A DNA stretch of 64,000 nucleotides from Desulfomicrobium baculatum DSM 4028. GTDB lineage: Bacteria > Desulfobacterota > Desulfovibrionia > Desulfovibrionales > Desulfomicrobiaceae. This document shows positions 1 through 8,968 of the stretch, piece after piece. The notes below the pieces were generated by a model. That model had not been told where the DNA came from. It saw only the letters and a program-made list of their open reading frames with translations, and did no database searches. Where the stretch lies: contig NC_013173.1 of the NCBI RefSeq assembly GCF_000023225.1, forward strand, positions 994,501 to 1,058,500. The letters are read 5' to 3'. A program made the translations under genes and the position numbers. Within the stretch, counting starts at the first letter, position 1; the number at the start of each line of letters is the position of its first letter.

Positions 1-479
1 TTGGCCAGGTCGAGCAAGAGTTTTTCCAGAACTGGGGCAAAGCTGCGGCGGATGAGATTCAGCCGGGCTGTCGCGCGTTTTTGCGGGTTTTTGAGATGCT
101 CAAAAAATCCTTCGTTCAGGGATGCGAAGGCGTACCGCTCCCGCACGTTCCTCCAGGAGGACGGTTCAGTTGCCAGCAGTGTTTTTCCGGGGATCGGATG
201 CAGCGTCCAGAACCCGTCCGTTCGGAGATAGAAGAAGGGCAGGTGAAGGCTCGGACGTAGGCGGTCGGGTAGGATGGCGTTCCAGTAGAGCATGAACGCG
301 TCGGTCAGGTCGTCGTCGGGCACGATCCGGTTTTCCGTGATCCTGCCGGCATCCATGAGGTCGAGCACGGCCAGGAGCAGGAAGGGCTTGTACGGAGCCC
401 GGCCAAAGGTTTCTGTCGGCCAGGTTGCTCTGTTGGTGTCCTGCCGGATGGCCGGGAACGCGAAGGATGGCATTTGCAT
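1..479 (-). CDS. HNH endonuclease family protein, N-terminal part (cut by window edge)
   Basis: An open frame on the minus strand starts at 479 (ATG; a second ATG at 473) and stays open to the window edge, giving at least 159 residues. The N-terminal part reads APYKPFLLLAVLDLM (about residues 28-42) followed by LHLPFFYLRTDGFW (about 78-91). This is the layout I associate with the DNA-binding domain in front of HNH nucleases, such as the sulfur-recognising SBD domain of phosphorothioate-dependent restriction enzymes. The HNH domain itself would lie outside the window, so nuclease function is inferred from the N-terminus alone. No strong ribosome binding site is visible. It could be a restriction or defence gene. 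It has no partner gene inside the window. Confidence 0.65.
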   Translation of the reverse strand, partial: MQMPSFAFPAIRQDTNRATWPTETFGRAPYKPFLLLAVLDLMDAGRITENRIVPDDDLTDAFMLYWNAILPDRLRPSLHLPFFYLRTDGFWTLHPIPGKTLLATEPSSWRNVRERYAFASLNEGFFEHLKNPQKRATARLNLIRRSFAPVLEKLLLDLA

Positions 480-732
480 GGGGCTTTTTATCGCCCATTT
501 TAGGAAATGTCAGTAGGGAAGCTCAGAGTATTCAAGCTTTTGCACCCTATATGTCACTGGTCGGATGTGAACAAAATACCTCTCCCTTGATGCAACGACA
601 GATTGAGGCCATCTCGGTCTTGATACCCCATTCCAATACCCCCACAGAGGTGAGACGCAAGAGGTAGTCTAAAACGTACTGATGCAATTTTATGAGTAAT
701 AATCAAAGGATCTCAGGTGGATAGCAATAAAA

Positions 733-757
733 AAGCCCGGAAATCCGGGCGTTTTTT
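733..757 (-). terminator. Rho-independent terminator of the tRNA gene
   Basis: A 6-bp GCCCGG/CCGGGC hairpin with a 4-base loop (735-750) has A residues on its left and T residues on its right. Read on the minus strand it lies just after the tRNA at 765-840 and ends in a T run. Confidence 0.8.
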
Positions 758-764
758 GTGTGCA

Positions 765-840
765 TGGTGGGCCAACCAGGGGTCGAACCTGGGACCATCC
801 GGTTATGAGCCGGGGGCTCTACCAACTGAGCTATTGGCCC
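765..840 (-). tRNA. tRNA with CAU anticodon (Met, or Ile2)
   Basis: The 76-nt minus-strand gene starts GGGCCAATAGCTCAG and ends in an encoded CCA (765-767). It forms a full cloverleaf: the 7-bp acceptor GGGCCAA pairs with TTGGCCC, the D arm is normal, the anticodon loop is CTCATAA, and the T arm CCAGG/CCTGG encloses TTCGACC. The CAU anticodon fits elongator Met or the lysidine-modified Ile2 tRNA, and sequence inspection alone does not separate these. It is not an initiator, because the first acceptor pair G-C is intact. Confidence 0.93.
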
Positions 841-868
841 TCTCGTGAGGAGCAACGGTTGTTAAGTC

Positions 869-1786
869 CTACTTCGCTTCTTTGTCAAGAAGTGTGCGGC
901 GTCTCTCTTTGACGTGGCTGATGGCCGCGCGTCCGGCCAGGGCTCCCTCGCCCACGGCCACGCTGATCTGCAGAAAGCGGCCCACACAGTCTCCGGCCGC
1001 GAAAATACCGGGGACATTGGTGCGCTGTTCACGGTCCGTTTCGATGAACTGACCGTTGCGTATGAGGCCCAGGCTGTAGGCGAAGTCGCTGGAAGAGGCC
1101 TGCCCCATGGCTATGAAGAGGCCCTGGGCGTCGATCTGTTGTCCTGATTCCAGTTGGGCTGTTTCGAGCCCGATTTCTCCGGCCAGGGTGACGATCTTGC
1201 CTTCCAGGACGGGGATCTTGTTTTCTTCCAGACGGTAGAGGAAGTCTTCGCTGATAGCCAATTCCTTGCCCTGGGAACAGATTGTCACATTCGGGGTGTA
1301 CTGCAGCAGTTCAAGGGCCTGGTTGGCGGCGAAGTTTCCTTCCCCGACGACCAGGACCGGTTTGCCGCGCATGAAGAAGCCGTCACAACTGACGCAGTAG
1401 GACACTCCCTTGCCTTCATAGTCGCCCAGATTCGAGATGCCGGGTCTGATGCGGGACACGCCGGTGGCCAGGATGATGGACGCGGCTTCGATCTCCTCGT
1501 CCTCGGTCTTGGCCACGAAAGCGCCTGTATCGTTTTGATGAATGCCGAGCACCCGGTCGCAACGGATATCCGCTCCGAACTTGGCGGCCTGTGCTTTGCC
1601 TCGCTCGATCAGCTCCTTTCCGGTAATGGTCTCGGTGAAGCCGAAATAATTGTCTATTTCATAGTCGCCGGCAACTTTTGGGGCGCATCCCAGAATCAGG
1701 GTGCGCATGCCGGCCCGTGCCGTGTAGATGGCGGACGAGAGGCCTGCGGGCCCTTGTCCTATGATGAGGATGTCAACGCTTTCCAT
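869..1786 (-). CDS. Thioredoxin reductase-like FAD/NAD(P)-dependent oxidoreductase
   Basis: A 305-residue flavoprotein of the thioredoxin reductase/AhpF fold. The FAD-binding Rossmann motif GQGPAG is at residues 10-15, a CVSC redox pair at 131-134 matches the CxxC of thioredoxin reductases, an NAD(P)H-binding GEGNFAA segment follows near 148, and GIFAAGDCVG near the C-terminus is the second FAD motif. I chose the ATG at 1786 because AAGGAG lies directly upstream; a longer frame exists but reads into the spacer and the preceding kinase gene. The CxxC spacer is VS rather than the AT/AV common in classical TrxB, so the electron partner may not be a standard thioredoxin. No thioredoxin gene is adjacent. 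Confidence 0.9.
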   Translation of the reverse strand: MESVDILIIGQGPAGLSSAIYTARAGMRTLILGCAPKVAGDYEIDNYFGFTETITGKELIERGKAQAAKFGADIRCDRVLGIHQNDTGAFVAKTEDEEIEAASIILATGVSRIRPGISNLGDYEGKGVSYCVSCDGFFMRGKPVLVVGEGNFAANQALELLQYTPNVTICSQGKELAISEDFLYRLEENKIPVLEGKIVTLAGEIGLETAQLESGQQIDAQGLFIAMGQASSSDFAYSLGLIRNGQFIETDREQRTNVPGIFAAGDCVGRFLQISVAVGEGALAGRAAISHVKERRRTLLDKEAK

Positions 1787-1850
1787 AATGATTCTCCTTT
1801 GCTTGTGGCAGGTCAGATAAGAACGGACCAAGCGCGAGGCAATGCGTATT

Positions 1851-3485
1851 TCAAATTTTGCAGTGACACTCTGCCAGACAGTGGTGCAGGGCCTGCCCAA
1901 GGGTGACCATGTCGACCGGTTTTGATATGATCCGGCACACTGCGTGGTGTGAACAGACGATGTTCCCGAGCGGCGAGGCCGTGGCCAGCATGATGCGCAG
2001 GGCCGGATTGACCTTTTGCGCCGTCGCGCAAAGCATATCAAGGCTGTTCAAAGGGCCGTCTTCGGTCAGGATGAGATCGAACCGCATCGGCTCTTCCTGC
2101 ACAAGTTCGCACCCGTGCGCCACGCTGTCGGTCTGCCAGATCTGGTAACCGAGTTTGGTCAGGCAGGAACTGATGGTGGTGCGTACCTCCGGATGTGACT
2201 CGATGACCAGGATGCGTTCCGCATTGCCCCGAATGTTCGGAATCGAAAGACACTCGGCGCAGGTCGGGATTTTACTGCGGCTGACCGGCAGACAGACCCT
2301 CGCTGTGGTGCCGCCTGCCTGGTTTCGGGAGAAAAGCAGCTTGCCGCGCAGTGTCTTCACGATCTTCTGCGTGACAAAGAGTCCAAGCCCGGTCCCTTCG
2401 TCTCTGGGCTTGGTGGTGAAGAACGGCTCGCACAGCCTCGGCAGGTTCTCTTCAGGTACGCCCGGCCCGTTGTCGCTCACGCTTATGACCATGAGCATGC
2501 TTTCGGGATCGGTGATCATGATATCCGGCTGCTGGTCGTCATATGCCGTGGCCGAGATCTCGATGCACGGCTCTTCGGTGCCTGCGAGGGCATGGATGGC
2601 GTTGTTGGTCAGATTCATGAGAATCTGCTGCAGATGGACCGGGTCGCCAAAAAGCGTGCCCAGAGTGTGGTCCACCCGGGTCTTGATCTCGATGCGCGAA
2701 TTGGTGGTGCCCCGGATGATGTCCAGGGTTTCCAGCATGGTGTCGCGCACGGAAAAATGGGTGAATTCCTCGTGCATCTTGCCGGTAAAATGCAGCACGC
2801 TGCGAATGAGCGAGGTGCCGCGCTGGCAGACGCGCAGAATGCGCTCCAGGTCTTCCTGGTCCGGGGTGTCGCTTGCCGCGACGGAACCGCGAATGAGTTC
2901 TGTGGAGAAAACGATGGAGGACAGGATGTTGTTGAAATCGTGGGCCATGCCGCCGGCAAGGGTGCCGATGATGCCCAGCTTTTGCTGCTTTAGAAACTGC
3001 TGCTCAAGTTCACGGTTGGCCTTTTGCAACTCCAGGGTGCGTTGCTGCACCTGGCGTTCGAGGTTGAGCTTGTAGTCCTCGTTTTCGCGGATCAGCGCGG
3101 CCCGTTCCAGTGCCTTGTCCACGGCGTGCAGGAGGACCGTGGGCGAGACGATGGGCTTGACCAGATAGTCCCAGGCACCGAGGCGCAGGGCCTCCACCGC
3201 TTCATCAAGGCCTCCTTCGCCGGAAACCACCAGCACGGGAGTGTGGGGCGTGACGCCGGAGAGCCTGGATAATAGTTCCAGGCCGTTCATGACCGGCATC
3301 TTCAGGTCGACGATGAGCAGGTCCGGCCCGTGGGCCTGGAACATGTCCAGGCCTTCCTGCCCGTTGCCGGCCTGCAGGATCGTAAAACCCCGGGAGCTGA
3401 GGCTCGCTCCGGTGGTGGCGCGGATGAACGGATCATCGTCCACCACCAGAACGGTTGTCGGGCGTTTGGGCTGCGAAGCCGGCAT
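1851..3485 (-). CDS. Response receiver / sensor histidine kinase with degenerate C-terminal receiver
   Basis: A 544-residue soluble signalling protein. Residues 10-125 form a receiver domain with acidic pocket DDD near 16-18, phospho-acceptor D60 and conserved K110. A coiled coil (about 130-170) leads to a HisKA helix with AHDFNN and H182. The ATPase domain shows an N-box (NLTNNAIHAL), a G1 box (DNGPGV) and a G2 box (GTGLGL). A second receiver-like domain fills about 425-540, but the usual D-x-MP segment reads TEDGPLN, so phosphorylation there is doubtful. No membrane segment is present, so input probably arrives by phosphotransfer to the N-terminal receiver. It starts one base after the stop of the upstream adenosine-specific kinase gene, so the two are probably co-transcribed. 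Confidence 0.88.
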   Translation of the reverse strand: MPASQPKRPTTVLVVDDDPFIRATTGASLSSRGFTILQAGNGQEGLDMFQAHGPDLLIVDLKMPVMNGLELLSRLSGVTPHTPVLVVSGEGGLDEAVEALRLGAWDYLVKPIVSPTVLLHAVDKALERAALIRENEDYKLNLERQVQQRTLELQKANRELEQQFLKQQKLGIIGTLAGGMAHDFNNILSSIVFSTELIRGSVAASDTPDQEDLERILRVCQRGTSLIRSVLHFTGKMHEEFTHFSVRDTMLETLDIIRGTTNSRIEIKTRVDHTLGTLFGDPVHLQQILMNLTNNAIHALAGTEEPCIEISATAYDDQQPDIMITDPESMLMVISVSDNGPGVPEENLPRLCEPFFTTKPRDEGTGLGLFVTQKIVKTLRGKLLFSRNQAGGTTARVCLPVSRSKIPTCAECLSIPNIRGNAERILVIESHPEVRTTISSCLTKLGYQIWQTDSVAHGCELVQEEPMRFDLILTEDGPLNSLDMLCATAQKVNPALRIMLATASPLGNIVCSHHAVCRIISKPVDMVTLGQALHHCLAECHCKI

Positions 3486-3486
3486 G

Positions 3487-3969
3487 TCAGAACTTGTAGC
3501 CGATCATGCGCAGGAATTTTGTGCGCTTGTCCTTGTCTTCGTCGGTTTCGACTCCTTTGGATGCAAAACCGTCGACCACGCCGAGGATGCCCCGGCCCTG
3601 ATCCGTCTGGGCCACGATAACCTGAACCGGGTTGGCCGTGGCGCAAAAGAGGCGCACCACTTCGGGCACGTTCTGGATGGTGTTGATCACGTTGACCGGG
3701 AACATGTCGCGCATGAACAGGATGAAGCTGTGTCCGGCGGAGAGGGCCAGCGCGTTGTCGCGGGCCAGTTCGATCAGTTCGGGATCCGTGCCCGAGGTCC
3801 GGACCAGGCAGACATCCGAGGCCTCGCAAAAGGCCAGGCCGAACTTTGCGCCGGGCACGGTGTTGACCATGGCCTCATGCACGTCTTCCACGGTCTTGAT
3901 GAAGTGGGACATGCCCAGGATCAGATTGAGGCCGTGCGGGTTTTTGATGGGTACGAGCGTAAGCTCCAT
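3487..3969 (-). CDS. Adenosine-specific kinase family protein (DUF355)
   Basis: A 160-residue protein that matches, by overall sequence, the small family annotated as adenosine-specific kinase (archaeal PAE2307-like), with the family's usual length. Recognisable stretches are GAKFGLAFCEAS, HSFILFMRD and ATANPVQVIVAQT. I chose the ATG at 3969 because AGGAG sits seven bases upstream; an ATG at 3975 overlaps that ribosome site. The family name rests on a structural study and the physiological role is not firmly known. It is the first gene of a likely pair with the kinase at 1851-3485. Confidence 0.82.
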   Translation of the reverse strand: MELTLVPIKNPHGLNLILGMSHFIKTVEDVHEAMVNTVPGAKFGLAFCEASDVCLVRTSGTDPELIELARDNALALSAGHSFILFMRDMFPVNVINTIQNVPEVVRLFCATANPVQVIVAQTDQGRGILGVVDGFASKGVETDEDKDKRTKFLRMIGYKF

Positions 3970-3998
3970 CTTCATCTCCTAAAAAATGTTGCGGACCG

Positions 3999-4469
3999 CT
4001 ATTTTTGGACGCGCGACGAGCCGTCGTTGGCGCGCAGTACGCGCACTCTTTCGCCGGCATAGAACTCCTGGTCGGCTTCCTGAACCACGCTCAGGATTTC
4101 GCCCGTATCGAGTTCCACCATGATCTCGAGTGCGTTCTTCTTGGTCACGCCTTCCTCGGCCATGGCTCCGACAGCTGCGCCGCCCAGCGCGCCGACTACC
4201 GCGCCAAGCACCTGGCCCCGGCCGCCGCCGACCATGCTGCCGAGCACGCCGCCGGTCACACCGCCGCCCACTGCGCCGACACCGCTCTTCGTGCCTTCAA
4301 TCTGCACGGCTCTGACCGATTGCACGGTGCCGTAATTGACCCGCATTTCCTGCCTGGCCTGGTCGCGAGAATAGACCTGTCCCGAACGGCTGGAGGCGCA
4401 GGAAGTCAGCAAGCCGCTGCTTGCGATCAGAAAGAGGCAAAGAATGAGCAATGTTTTGTTATGGCGCAT
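3999..4469 (-). CDS. Glycine-zipper outer membrane lipoprotein (SlyB/Pcp-like)
   Basis: A 156-residue lipoprotein. A hydrophobic signal peptide ends in a lipobox LLTSC, with C24 the predicted lipidated residue. A central glycine-zipper stretch (about 65-105, with repeated GxxxG such as GGGVTGGVLGSMVGGGRG) is typical of the SlyB/17-kDa surface antigen group. The C-terminal part (EIMVELDTGEILSVVQ...AGERVRVL) resembles the beta-rich domain of that family. The start at 4469 is supported by AGGAGC upstream; a longer in-frame start would add a non-signal leader. It is probably envelope structural, anchored in the outer membrane. Confidence 0.87.
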   Translation of the reverse strand: MRHNKTLLILCLFLIASSGLLTSCASSRSGQVYSRDQARQEMRVNYGTVQSVRAVQIEGTKSGVGAVGGGVTGGVLGSMVGGGRGQVLGAVVGALGGAAVGAMAEEGVTKKNALEIMVELDTGEILSVVQEADQEFYAGERVRVLRANDGSSRVQK

Positions 4470-4596
4470 AGTAAGCTCCTGGGTTGCAATTTGAAACGGG
4501 GGTTCTCCGATCCACGCACTGGAAAAGAGTCCTGAAGCCAATCTATAGTGGTTTGGCGATGGGGGTCAAGGATTCGCCGCGCAGGGTATACCCGGT

Positions 4597-5532
4597 TTAT
4601 TGATTGAGCGTTCCCGACAGTGCACTTTGCGCGGTGCGATCGTGGGGTTTCAGCGCTTCAAGAAGGACCGCTTCGGGATCGGCAATGTTTTTGGCGCGCA
4701 GCACCTTCAGGAACTTTTCGTAGAGAGTGTCCAGATCTACATACTGCGCCACGGATTTGTATTCGGGCATGGTCAGCACGGAAGAGTAGACGGGCAGATT
4801 GTCCGCGTCGTGACCGTTCAAGACCACAAGGGAGAATTTGCGCCCTTCAAGTTCGAAATCCAGTTTGAATTCCTTGATGTCGGTGTTGGTGATGGTATTC
4901 AGGTTCGAGATTGATTTGGCCCGGGCGAAGATGCCGGAGATGATGCGCAGGCTGTCTTTTTTCATCTGGGCCAGAGCTTCGCGCTCGGACAGCTCGATCA
5001 GCAGGATGGACTTGTTCAGCTCGTAATAGATGTCATCGAAAATATTGTTGTTCTTGAGTTCGTCGTAGAGCGCCTCGAAGTCGGCGTGGTTGATCCTGCG
5101 GAAATGGGACATGTCCGGCCGCTCGTTTTCCACGGCCTCGAAATCATCGCATACATAAGGCACGATGGATGTGGTCTCGTAGAGATAGAATTCAAGGCCG
5201 ATGGCCCCTTCCTCTTCCAGGATGGCAGATACCGACAGATCGGCCAGCAGCGTGCCGCCGTCGATTTCCAGGCCGTAGTCGGCGTAGGTCTGGCGCAAGC
5301 GGGGGTCGGAGGCCTCGATGACGTAGTTGTAGATGGGGTAGGCCAGACCGTCCTGGTCGTGGATGGCCAGCTCCTTCCAGGAAGCGAAACGGGTCGCGAC
5401 CATGTGCTGAAAAATCTTCTTTATAAACTTCTTCATGCACATCGTGAAGAGTTTGAGTTCCTTGCCACGTACGGTCGGTTCTTCTGATTCCCTGGTGGTA
5501 GGCAGCTCTTCGAAATCTTCATCTCTCTTCAT
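4597..5532 (-). CDS. Uncharacterised protein downstream of L-serine dehydratase
   Basis: A 311-residue soluble protein that I do not recognise. There is no signal peptide or membrane segment. The N-terminus is charged (KRDEDFEELPTTRESEEP) and followed by a basic helix MKKFIKKIFQ. The rest is mixed alpha/beta with many acidic residues, and the C-terminus has a helical region YEKFLKVLRAKNIADPEAVLLEAL. The start codon overlaps the stop of sdaA in an ATGA arrangement, so translation is coupled to it. That says co-expression with serine catabolism but does not establish a function. Confidence 0.75.
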   Translation of the reverse strand: MKRDEDFEELPTTRESEEPTVRGKELKLFTMCMKKFIKKIFQHMVATRFASWKELAIHDQDGLAYPIYNYVIEASDPRLRQTYADYGLEIDGGTLLADLSVSAILEEEGAIGLEFYLYETTSIVPYVCDDFEAVENERPDMSHFRRINHADFEALYDELKNNNIFDDIYYELNKSILLIELSEREALAQMKKDSLRIISGIFARAKSISNLNTITNTDIKEFKLDFELEGRKFSLVVLNGHDADNLPVYSSVLTMPEYKSVAQYVDLDTLYEKFLKVLRAKNIADPEAVLLEALKPHDRTAQSALSGTLNQ

Positions 5533-6749
5533 GCGGGTCCTCGTTTTTCCTTGCGTTCGCCATATGCTTTAGCCAGCCCCCCGTGGGATGTTTCCCGGTA
5601 GAGGCTCGGCAGGTCGTGTCCTGTCTCTTTCATGACTCGCACCACTTCGTCAAAGGGGATGCGGTGGGAGCCGTCCGATAAAAGCGCCATGTGCGCGATG
5701 CTCACGGCCTTGGAGGCGGCCATGGCGTTGCGCTCGATGCAGGGTATCTGGACCAGCCCCCCCACGGGGTCACAGGTCAGTCCCAGGTGATGCTCAAGCC
5801 CCATCTCGGCGGCATACTCGATCTGGCGGATGGTGCCGCCCATGAGTTGGGCGGCGGCCGCCGCGGCCATGGCGCAGGCCGAACCGACCTCGCCCTGGCA
5901 TCCGACTTCGGCCCCGGAGATGGACGCGTTTTTCTTGATGATCACGCCGATCAGTCCGGCTGTGGCCAGAGCCTGCAGGATGGACCGGGGGCGTAGCCCC
6001 ATGATTTCATGCAGGTAGCGCAGCACCGAGGGCAGCACTCCGCTGGCTCCGCAGGTCGGGGCAGTGACCACGGTCCCGCCGGAGGCGTTCTCCTCGGACA
6101 CGGCCAGCGCGTAGGCGGCCAGCAGGCCGGTGCGGCGCATCTCCAGTCCGCCGAGCAGGGTTTTCTGGTGGTAGGAGCTGGCCTTGCGGGCCAGGCCCAG
6201 GCCGCCTGGCAACACTCCTTCAGTGGTCAGGCCGCGTTCCATGCAGTCCCGCATGGCGTTCCAGATGTCTTCCAGGAAGATCCAGATGTCCTCGCTCTCG
6301 TGGCGGGACACGAATTCCCAGTAGGTGATTCCTTCTTCGGCGCAAAGATCCATGATTTCCGTCAGGCTTTGCAGCGGATAGACTTGTGGCGTGGCGAAGG
6401 TTGAGCCCCTGTCGCGCAGGGCGCCGCCGCCGATGCTGAACACTGTCCAGCTGTCGATTACGTGTCCGTTTTCGTCCAGGGCCGTAAAGTCCATGGCGTT
6501 GGGATGCTCGGGCTGTTGCCGGTCATGGGCCCAGACGATTTCGACGGGGAAGGGGGCCAACGCTTCCCGGATGGCCTTGTCGGTAAGGTGCCCCTTGCCG
6601 GTGGCGGCCAGACTTTCGTACAGGACCACCTGGAACGACGCCGCGCCGCGCACGCGGGCCCGGAACTGCTCGGCGGCGAGTTTGGGGCCCATGGTGTGGC
6701 TGCTGGAGGGACCTGCGCCAATTCGATATATTTCCCGGATGGATTCCAT
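5529..6749 (-). CDS. sdaA: L-serine ammonia-lyase, iron-sulfur type, single chain
   Basis: This 406-residue enzyme deaminates L-serine to pyruvate and ammonia using a [4Fe-4S] cluster. The beta-type domain comes first (SIREIYRIGAGPSSSHTMGP) and the alpha-type domain follows (TAPTCGASGVLPSVL; LTCDPVGGLVQIPCIERN), with the cysteines expected for cluster ligation. The length fits the fused single-chain form found in many Gram-negatives. I chose ATG 6749 because GAGG lies seven bases upstream; a GTG at 6755 is an alternative. It overlaps the following 311-residue gene by four bases and is divergent from the DUF493 gene at 6872. Confidence 0.94.
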   Translation of the reverse strand: MESIREIYRIGAGPSSSHTMGPKLAAEQFRARVRGAASFQVVLYESLAATGKGHLTDKAIREALAPFPVEIVWAHDRQQPEHPNAMDFTALDENGHVIDSWTVFSIGGGALRDRGSTFATPQVYPLQSLTEIMDLCAEEGITYWEFVSRHESEDIWIFLEDIWNAMRDCMERGLTTEGVLPGGLGLARKASSYHQKTLLGGLEMRRTGLLAAYALAVSEENASGGTVVTAPTCGASGVLPSVLRYLHEIMGLRPRSILQALATAGLIGVIIKKNASISGAEVGCQGEVGSACAMAAAAAAQLMGGTIRQIEYAAEMGLEHHLGLTCDPVGGLVQIPCIERNAMAASKAVSIAHMALLSDGSHRIPFDEVVRVMKETGHDLPSLYRETSHGGLAKAYGERKEKRGPA

Positions 6750-6871
6750 CCGCACCTCGCCACGTGGAAATTTGGTATTGACTGTCCGAAAAGGCCTGGG
6801 TCATGAAGTCCGTCACGGACGCTGGTCCTTGGACTAGCCGCCCCGCACACATCCGTCAACAAGGAGCCCCG

Positions 6872-7126
6872 ATGAACAAGCCGGAACTCGAGTTTCCCCT
6901 GCACTGGGAATATAAAATAATCGCCACGCGGACTGATGCGGCTTTCGCGGCCATTTGCGCTACGATAACCGCCCACGGCTTTGCCGAAACACCGTGTGCC
7001 AGCAACGTTTCCCGCAACGGGTCGTATGTGACCTACACCGTGCGCATGCGCATCGAAAGCCGAGAGCAGCTTGACGGCCTGAGCCGGGCCTTGTCGGATT
7101 GCGAGGGAGTGAAGTACCTGCTTTAA
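6872..7126 (+). CDS. DUF493 (YbeD-like) family protein
   Basis: A small 84-residue protein with the DUF493/YbeD ferredoxin-like fold signature. It opens with FPLHWEYKIIAT, carries SRNGSYVTYTVRMRIESREQL in the centre, and ends in the short LSRALSDCEGVKYLL helix-strand. The start at 6872 follows AAGGAG with seven bases spacing. Family members are thought to be small regulatory ACT-like proteins, and the substrate is unknown. It is divergent from sdaA, with about 120 bases between the starts. Confidence 0.82.
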   Translation: MNKPELEFPLHWEYKIIATRTDAAFAAICATITAHGFAETPCASNVSRNGSYVTYTVRMRIESREQLDGLSRALSDCEGVKYLL

Positions 7127-7336
7127 GGTGAATACTGATCGGTGAAAGGGAAGTGGCAGAGACAATTTTCGATTCAGTCTTTTAAGACTGATTTTTTCTT
7201 GATAATCCATATTTTACAATTCAGCATTTTTTCCTCTTGACTGCCCACAGGGAAACTCGTAGAAGCCTCTTCGTTGTCGGCGCGAAACATGTTTTGAAGG
7301 CTAATGCCTTGACATGCTTTGCATATTCCGACTCGC

Positions 7337-7412
7337 GGGCCAATAGCTCAATTGGTAGAGCATCTGACTCTTAATCAGCAGGTTCAAGGTTCGATTCCTT
7401 GTTGGCCCACCA
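7337..7412 (+). tRNA. tRNA-Lys (CUU)
   Basis: A 76-nt gene with acceptor GGGCCAA/TTGGCCC, D arm AGCTCAATTGGTAGAGC, anticodon loop CTCTTAA (CUU, lysine), T loop TTCGATT and encoded CCA at 7410-7412. The first 15 bases nearly equal those of the CAU tRNA at 765-840, suggesting related acceptor arms. A terminator follows directly. Confidence 0.95.
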
Positions 7413-7422
7413 GCGCACCCAC

Positions 7423-7458
7423 GGGGTTGCGGAAATACTTTCCGCAACCCCTTTTTGT
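7423..7458 (+). terminator. Rho-independent terminator after tRNA-Lys
   Basis: A 13-bp perfect stem (7423-7435 with 7439-7451, GGGGTTGCGGAAA) with a 3-base loop is followed by TTTTT. It ends the tRNA-Lys transcript. Confidence 0.9.
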
Positions 7459-7625
7459 ATTTTGGGCTTGGTAAATCGGGAGTTGGAGCGGCTTGCGGCG
7501 AAAAGGCGTGAAATCGCGGGTCGATCCGGTGTCGGATACAAAGAAAAAGGCATGTGATTGCGGAGAATTGCCGCGCACCACATGCCTTTGCGTTCATCGT
7601 GAACCGGGGTCGTCCGGCCCGGCTT

Positions 7626-8795
7626 CTATGCCTTCGTTCGACTCAATCTCGGCAACAGCAGCAGCACCAGTGAACTCGTGACCATGCCGACCAGCGCCAT
7701 GGTCAGGATCTTGTTGTCCCAGGGCAGGGCGATGAACCACATGGCCGTGGCGCCGCACACAAAATAGGTGAACATGATCAGCGAGGCCGCAGATCCCGCG
7801 TCGTTCTTGACCTGTTCGAGCAGGAAGTTGCTGCTCGGGGGGCGGGTCAGCCCCAGGCTCATGGTCATGGCCGCCATGGGCAGGGCCATGCCCCAGGGGC
7901 CGAGTCTGGAGCACAGGGCCAGGATCGTGGCGAAGATCAGAATCCCGGCATAGCCGATGAGGATGATGCGAAAACCCGGAATGCGCTTCAGCAATCGTCC
8001 GCAGATCCAGAATCCGAGCATGAGCGCGGCGGAATTGAAGGCGAAGAAGTAGCTGTATTCCTGTTCGCTCAGACCGAAATAGGTCACGAAGATGAAGGAC
8101 GACCCGCCGATGAAGCAGAAAAGCGGGGTCATGCCCAGGGCGATGAGGGTGCACAGGGTCATGAAGCGTGGGTTGCACATCAGCCTAACGTAGCTGCCCA
8201 TGACCTGGCCGAGGGTGCGCGTCGTGGCCGGGGCGGGTTCCTTGAGTCTCAAGACCCCGCAGATGGCCAGGGCGCCAAGGAGCATCTGGGCGTAGAAGAT
8301 GGCGGACCAGTGGGCGAAGGTGAGCATGAGGCCGCCAAGCACCGGCGCGAGCATGGGAGCCAGGGACACGATGACGGCCATGTGCGCCAGGGCCCGTTCC
8401 CGCTCCGCCCCTACGAAATAATCCTTGGTCATGGCCAGGGACAGGGTGGAGGCAGAGGCCGCCCCCATGCCTTGCAGGACGCGTCCGACAATGAGCGCCG
8501 TAGGGCTTTCCGCTCGGGCGCAGACCAGACATGCCAGGATGTAAAGGGAAATACCGCCCAGGAGAACGGGCTTGCGGCCATAACGGTCTGAAAGCGGCCC
8601 GTAGAAAAGCAGAGCCAGGCTGAAGCTGACGAAAAAACCAACCAGGGTCAGGTTGATGATCGTCTCGGTGCTACCCCAGTCCGTGGTTAGGGAGGGGAGT
8701 GCCGGCAGATACATGTCCGTGGACAGGGGCGGAAAAGCCGCGAGCAGGGCCAGAATGAGCAGGGCGCGTATTTTTAGGGGGGCTGGTATTGTCAT
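7626..8795 (-). CDS. Bcr/CflA family multidrug efflux transporter (MFS)
   Basis: A 389-residue, 12-segment major facilitator. STDMYLPALPSL in the first helix is typical of the Bcr/CflA drug:H+ antiporters, and loop 2-3 carries the MFS motif A as GPLSDRYGRKP. The motif-C-like region is APMLAPVLGG. The start at 8795 (MTIPAPLK) gives the normal family length; an upstream in-frame ATG at 8864 would add a hydrophilic leader and overlap the divergent gene's region, so I rejected it. Its ribosome site is weak. Substrate cannot be told from sequence. Confidence 0.88.
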   Translation of the reverse strand: MTIPAPLKIRALLILALLAAFPPLSTDMYLPALPSLTTDWGSTETIINLTLVGFFVSFSLALLFYGPLSDRYGRKPVLLGGISLYILACLVCARAESPTALIVGRVLQGMGAASASTLSLAMTKDYFVGAERERALAHMAVIVSLAPMLAPVLGGLMLTFAHWSAIFYAQMLLGALAICGVLRLKEPAPATTRTLGQVMGSYVRLMCNPRFMTLCTLIALGMTPLFCFIGGSSFIFVTYFGLSEQEYSYFFAFNSAALMLGFWICGRLLKRIPGFRIILIGYAGILIFATILALCSRLGPWGMALPMAAMTMSLGLTRPPSSNFLLEQVKNDAGSAASLIMFTYFVCGATAMWFIALPWDNKILTMALVGMVTSSLVLLLLPRLSRTKA

Positions 8796-8968
8796 AATGA
8801 TTTTTTTGTTGGTTTGAGGGGCTCGCCTACTCTCCGCGTGCGGGGCAGGCAAGCAAAACTCCAATGGATTTTTTTTGGTTTTTTGCGTGCGAAGAACGGT
8901 TGGCCCTTGGGCGGAACAATCTCTGCACTACGGTGATGCAGCAGGAAGATTTTTCCCGGAGGTATCAC

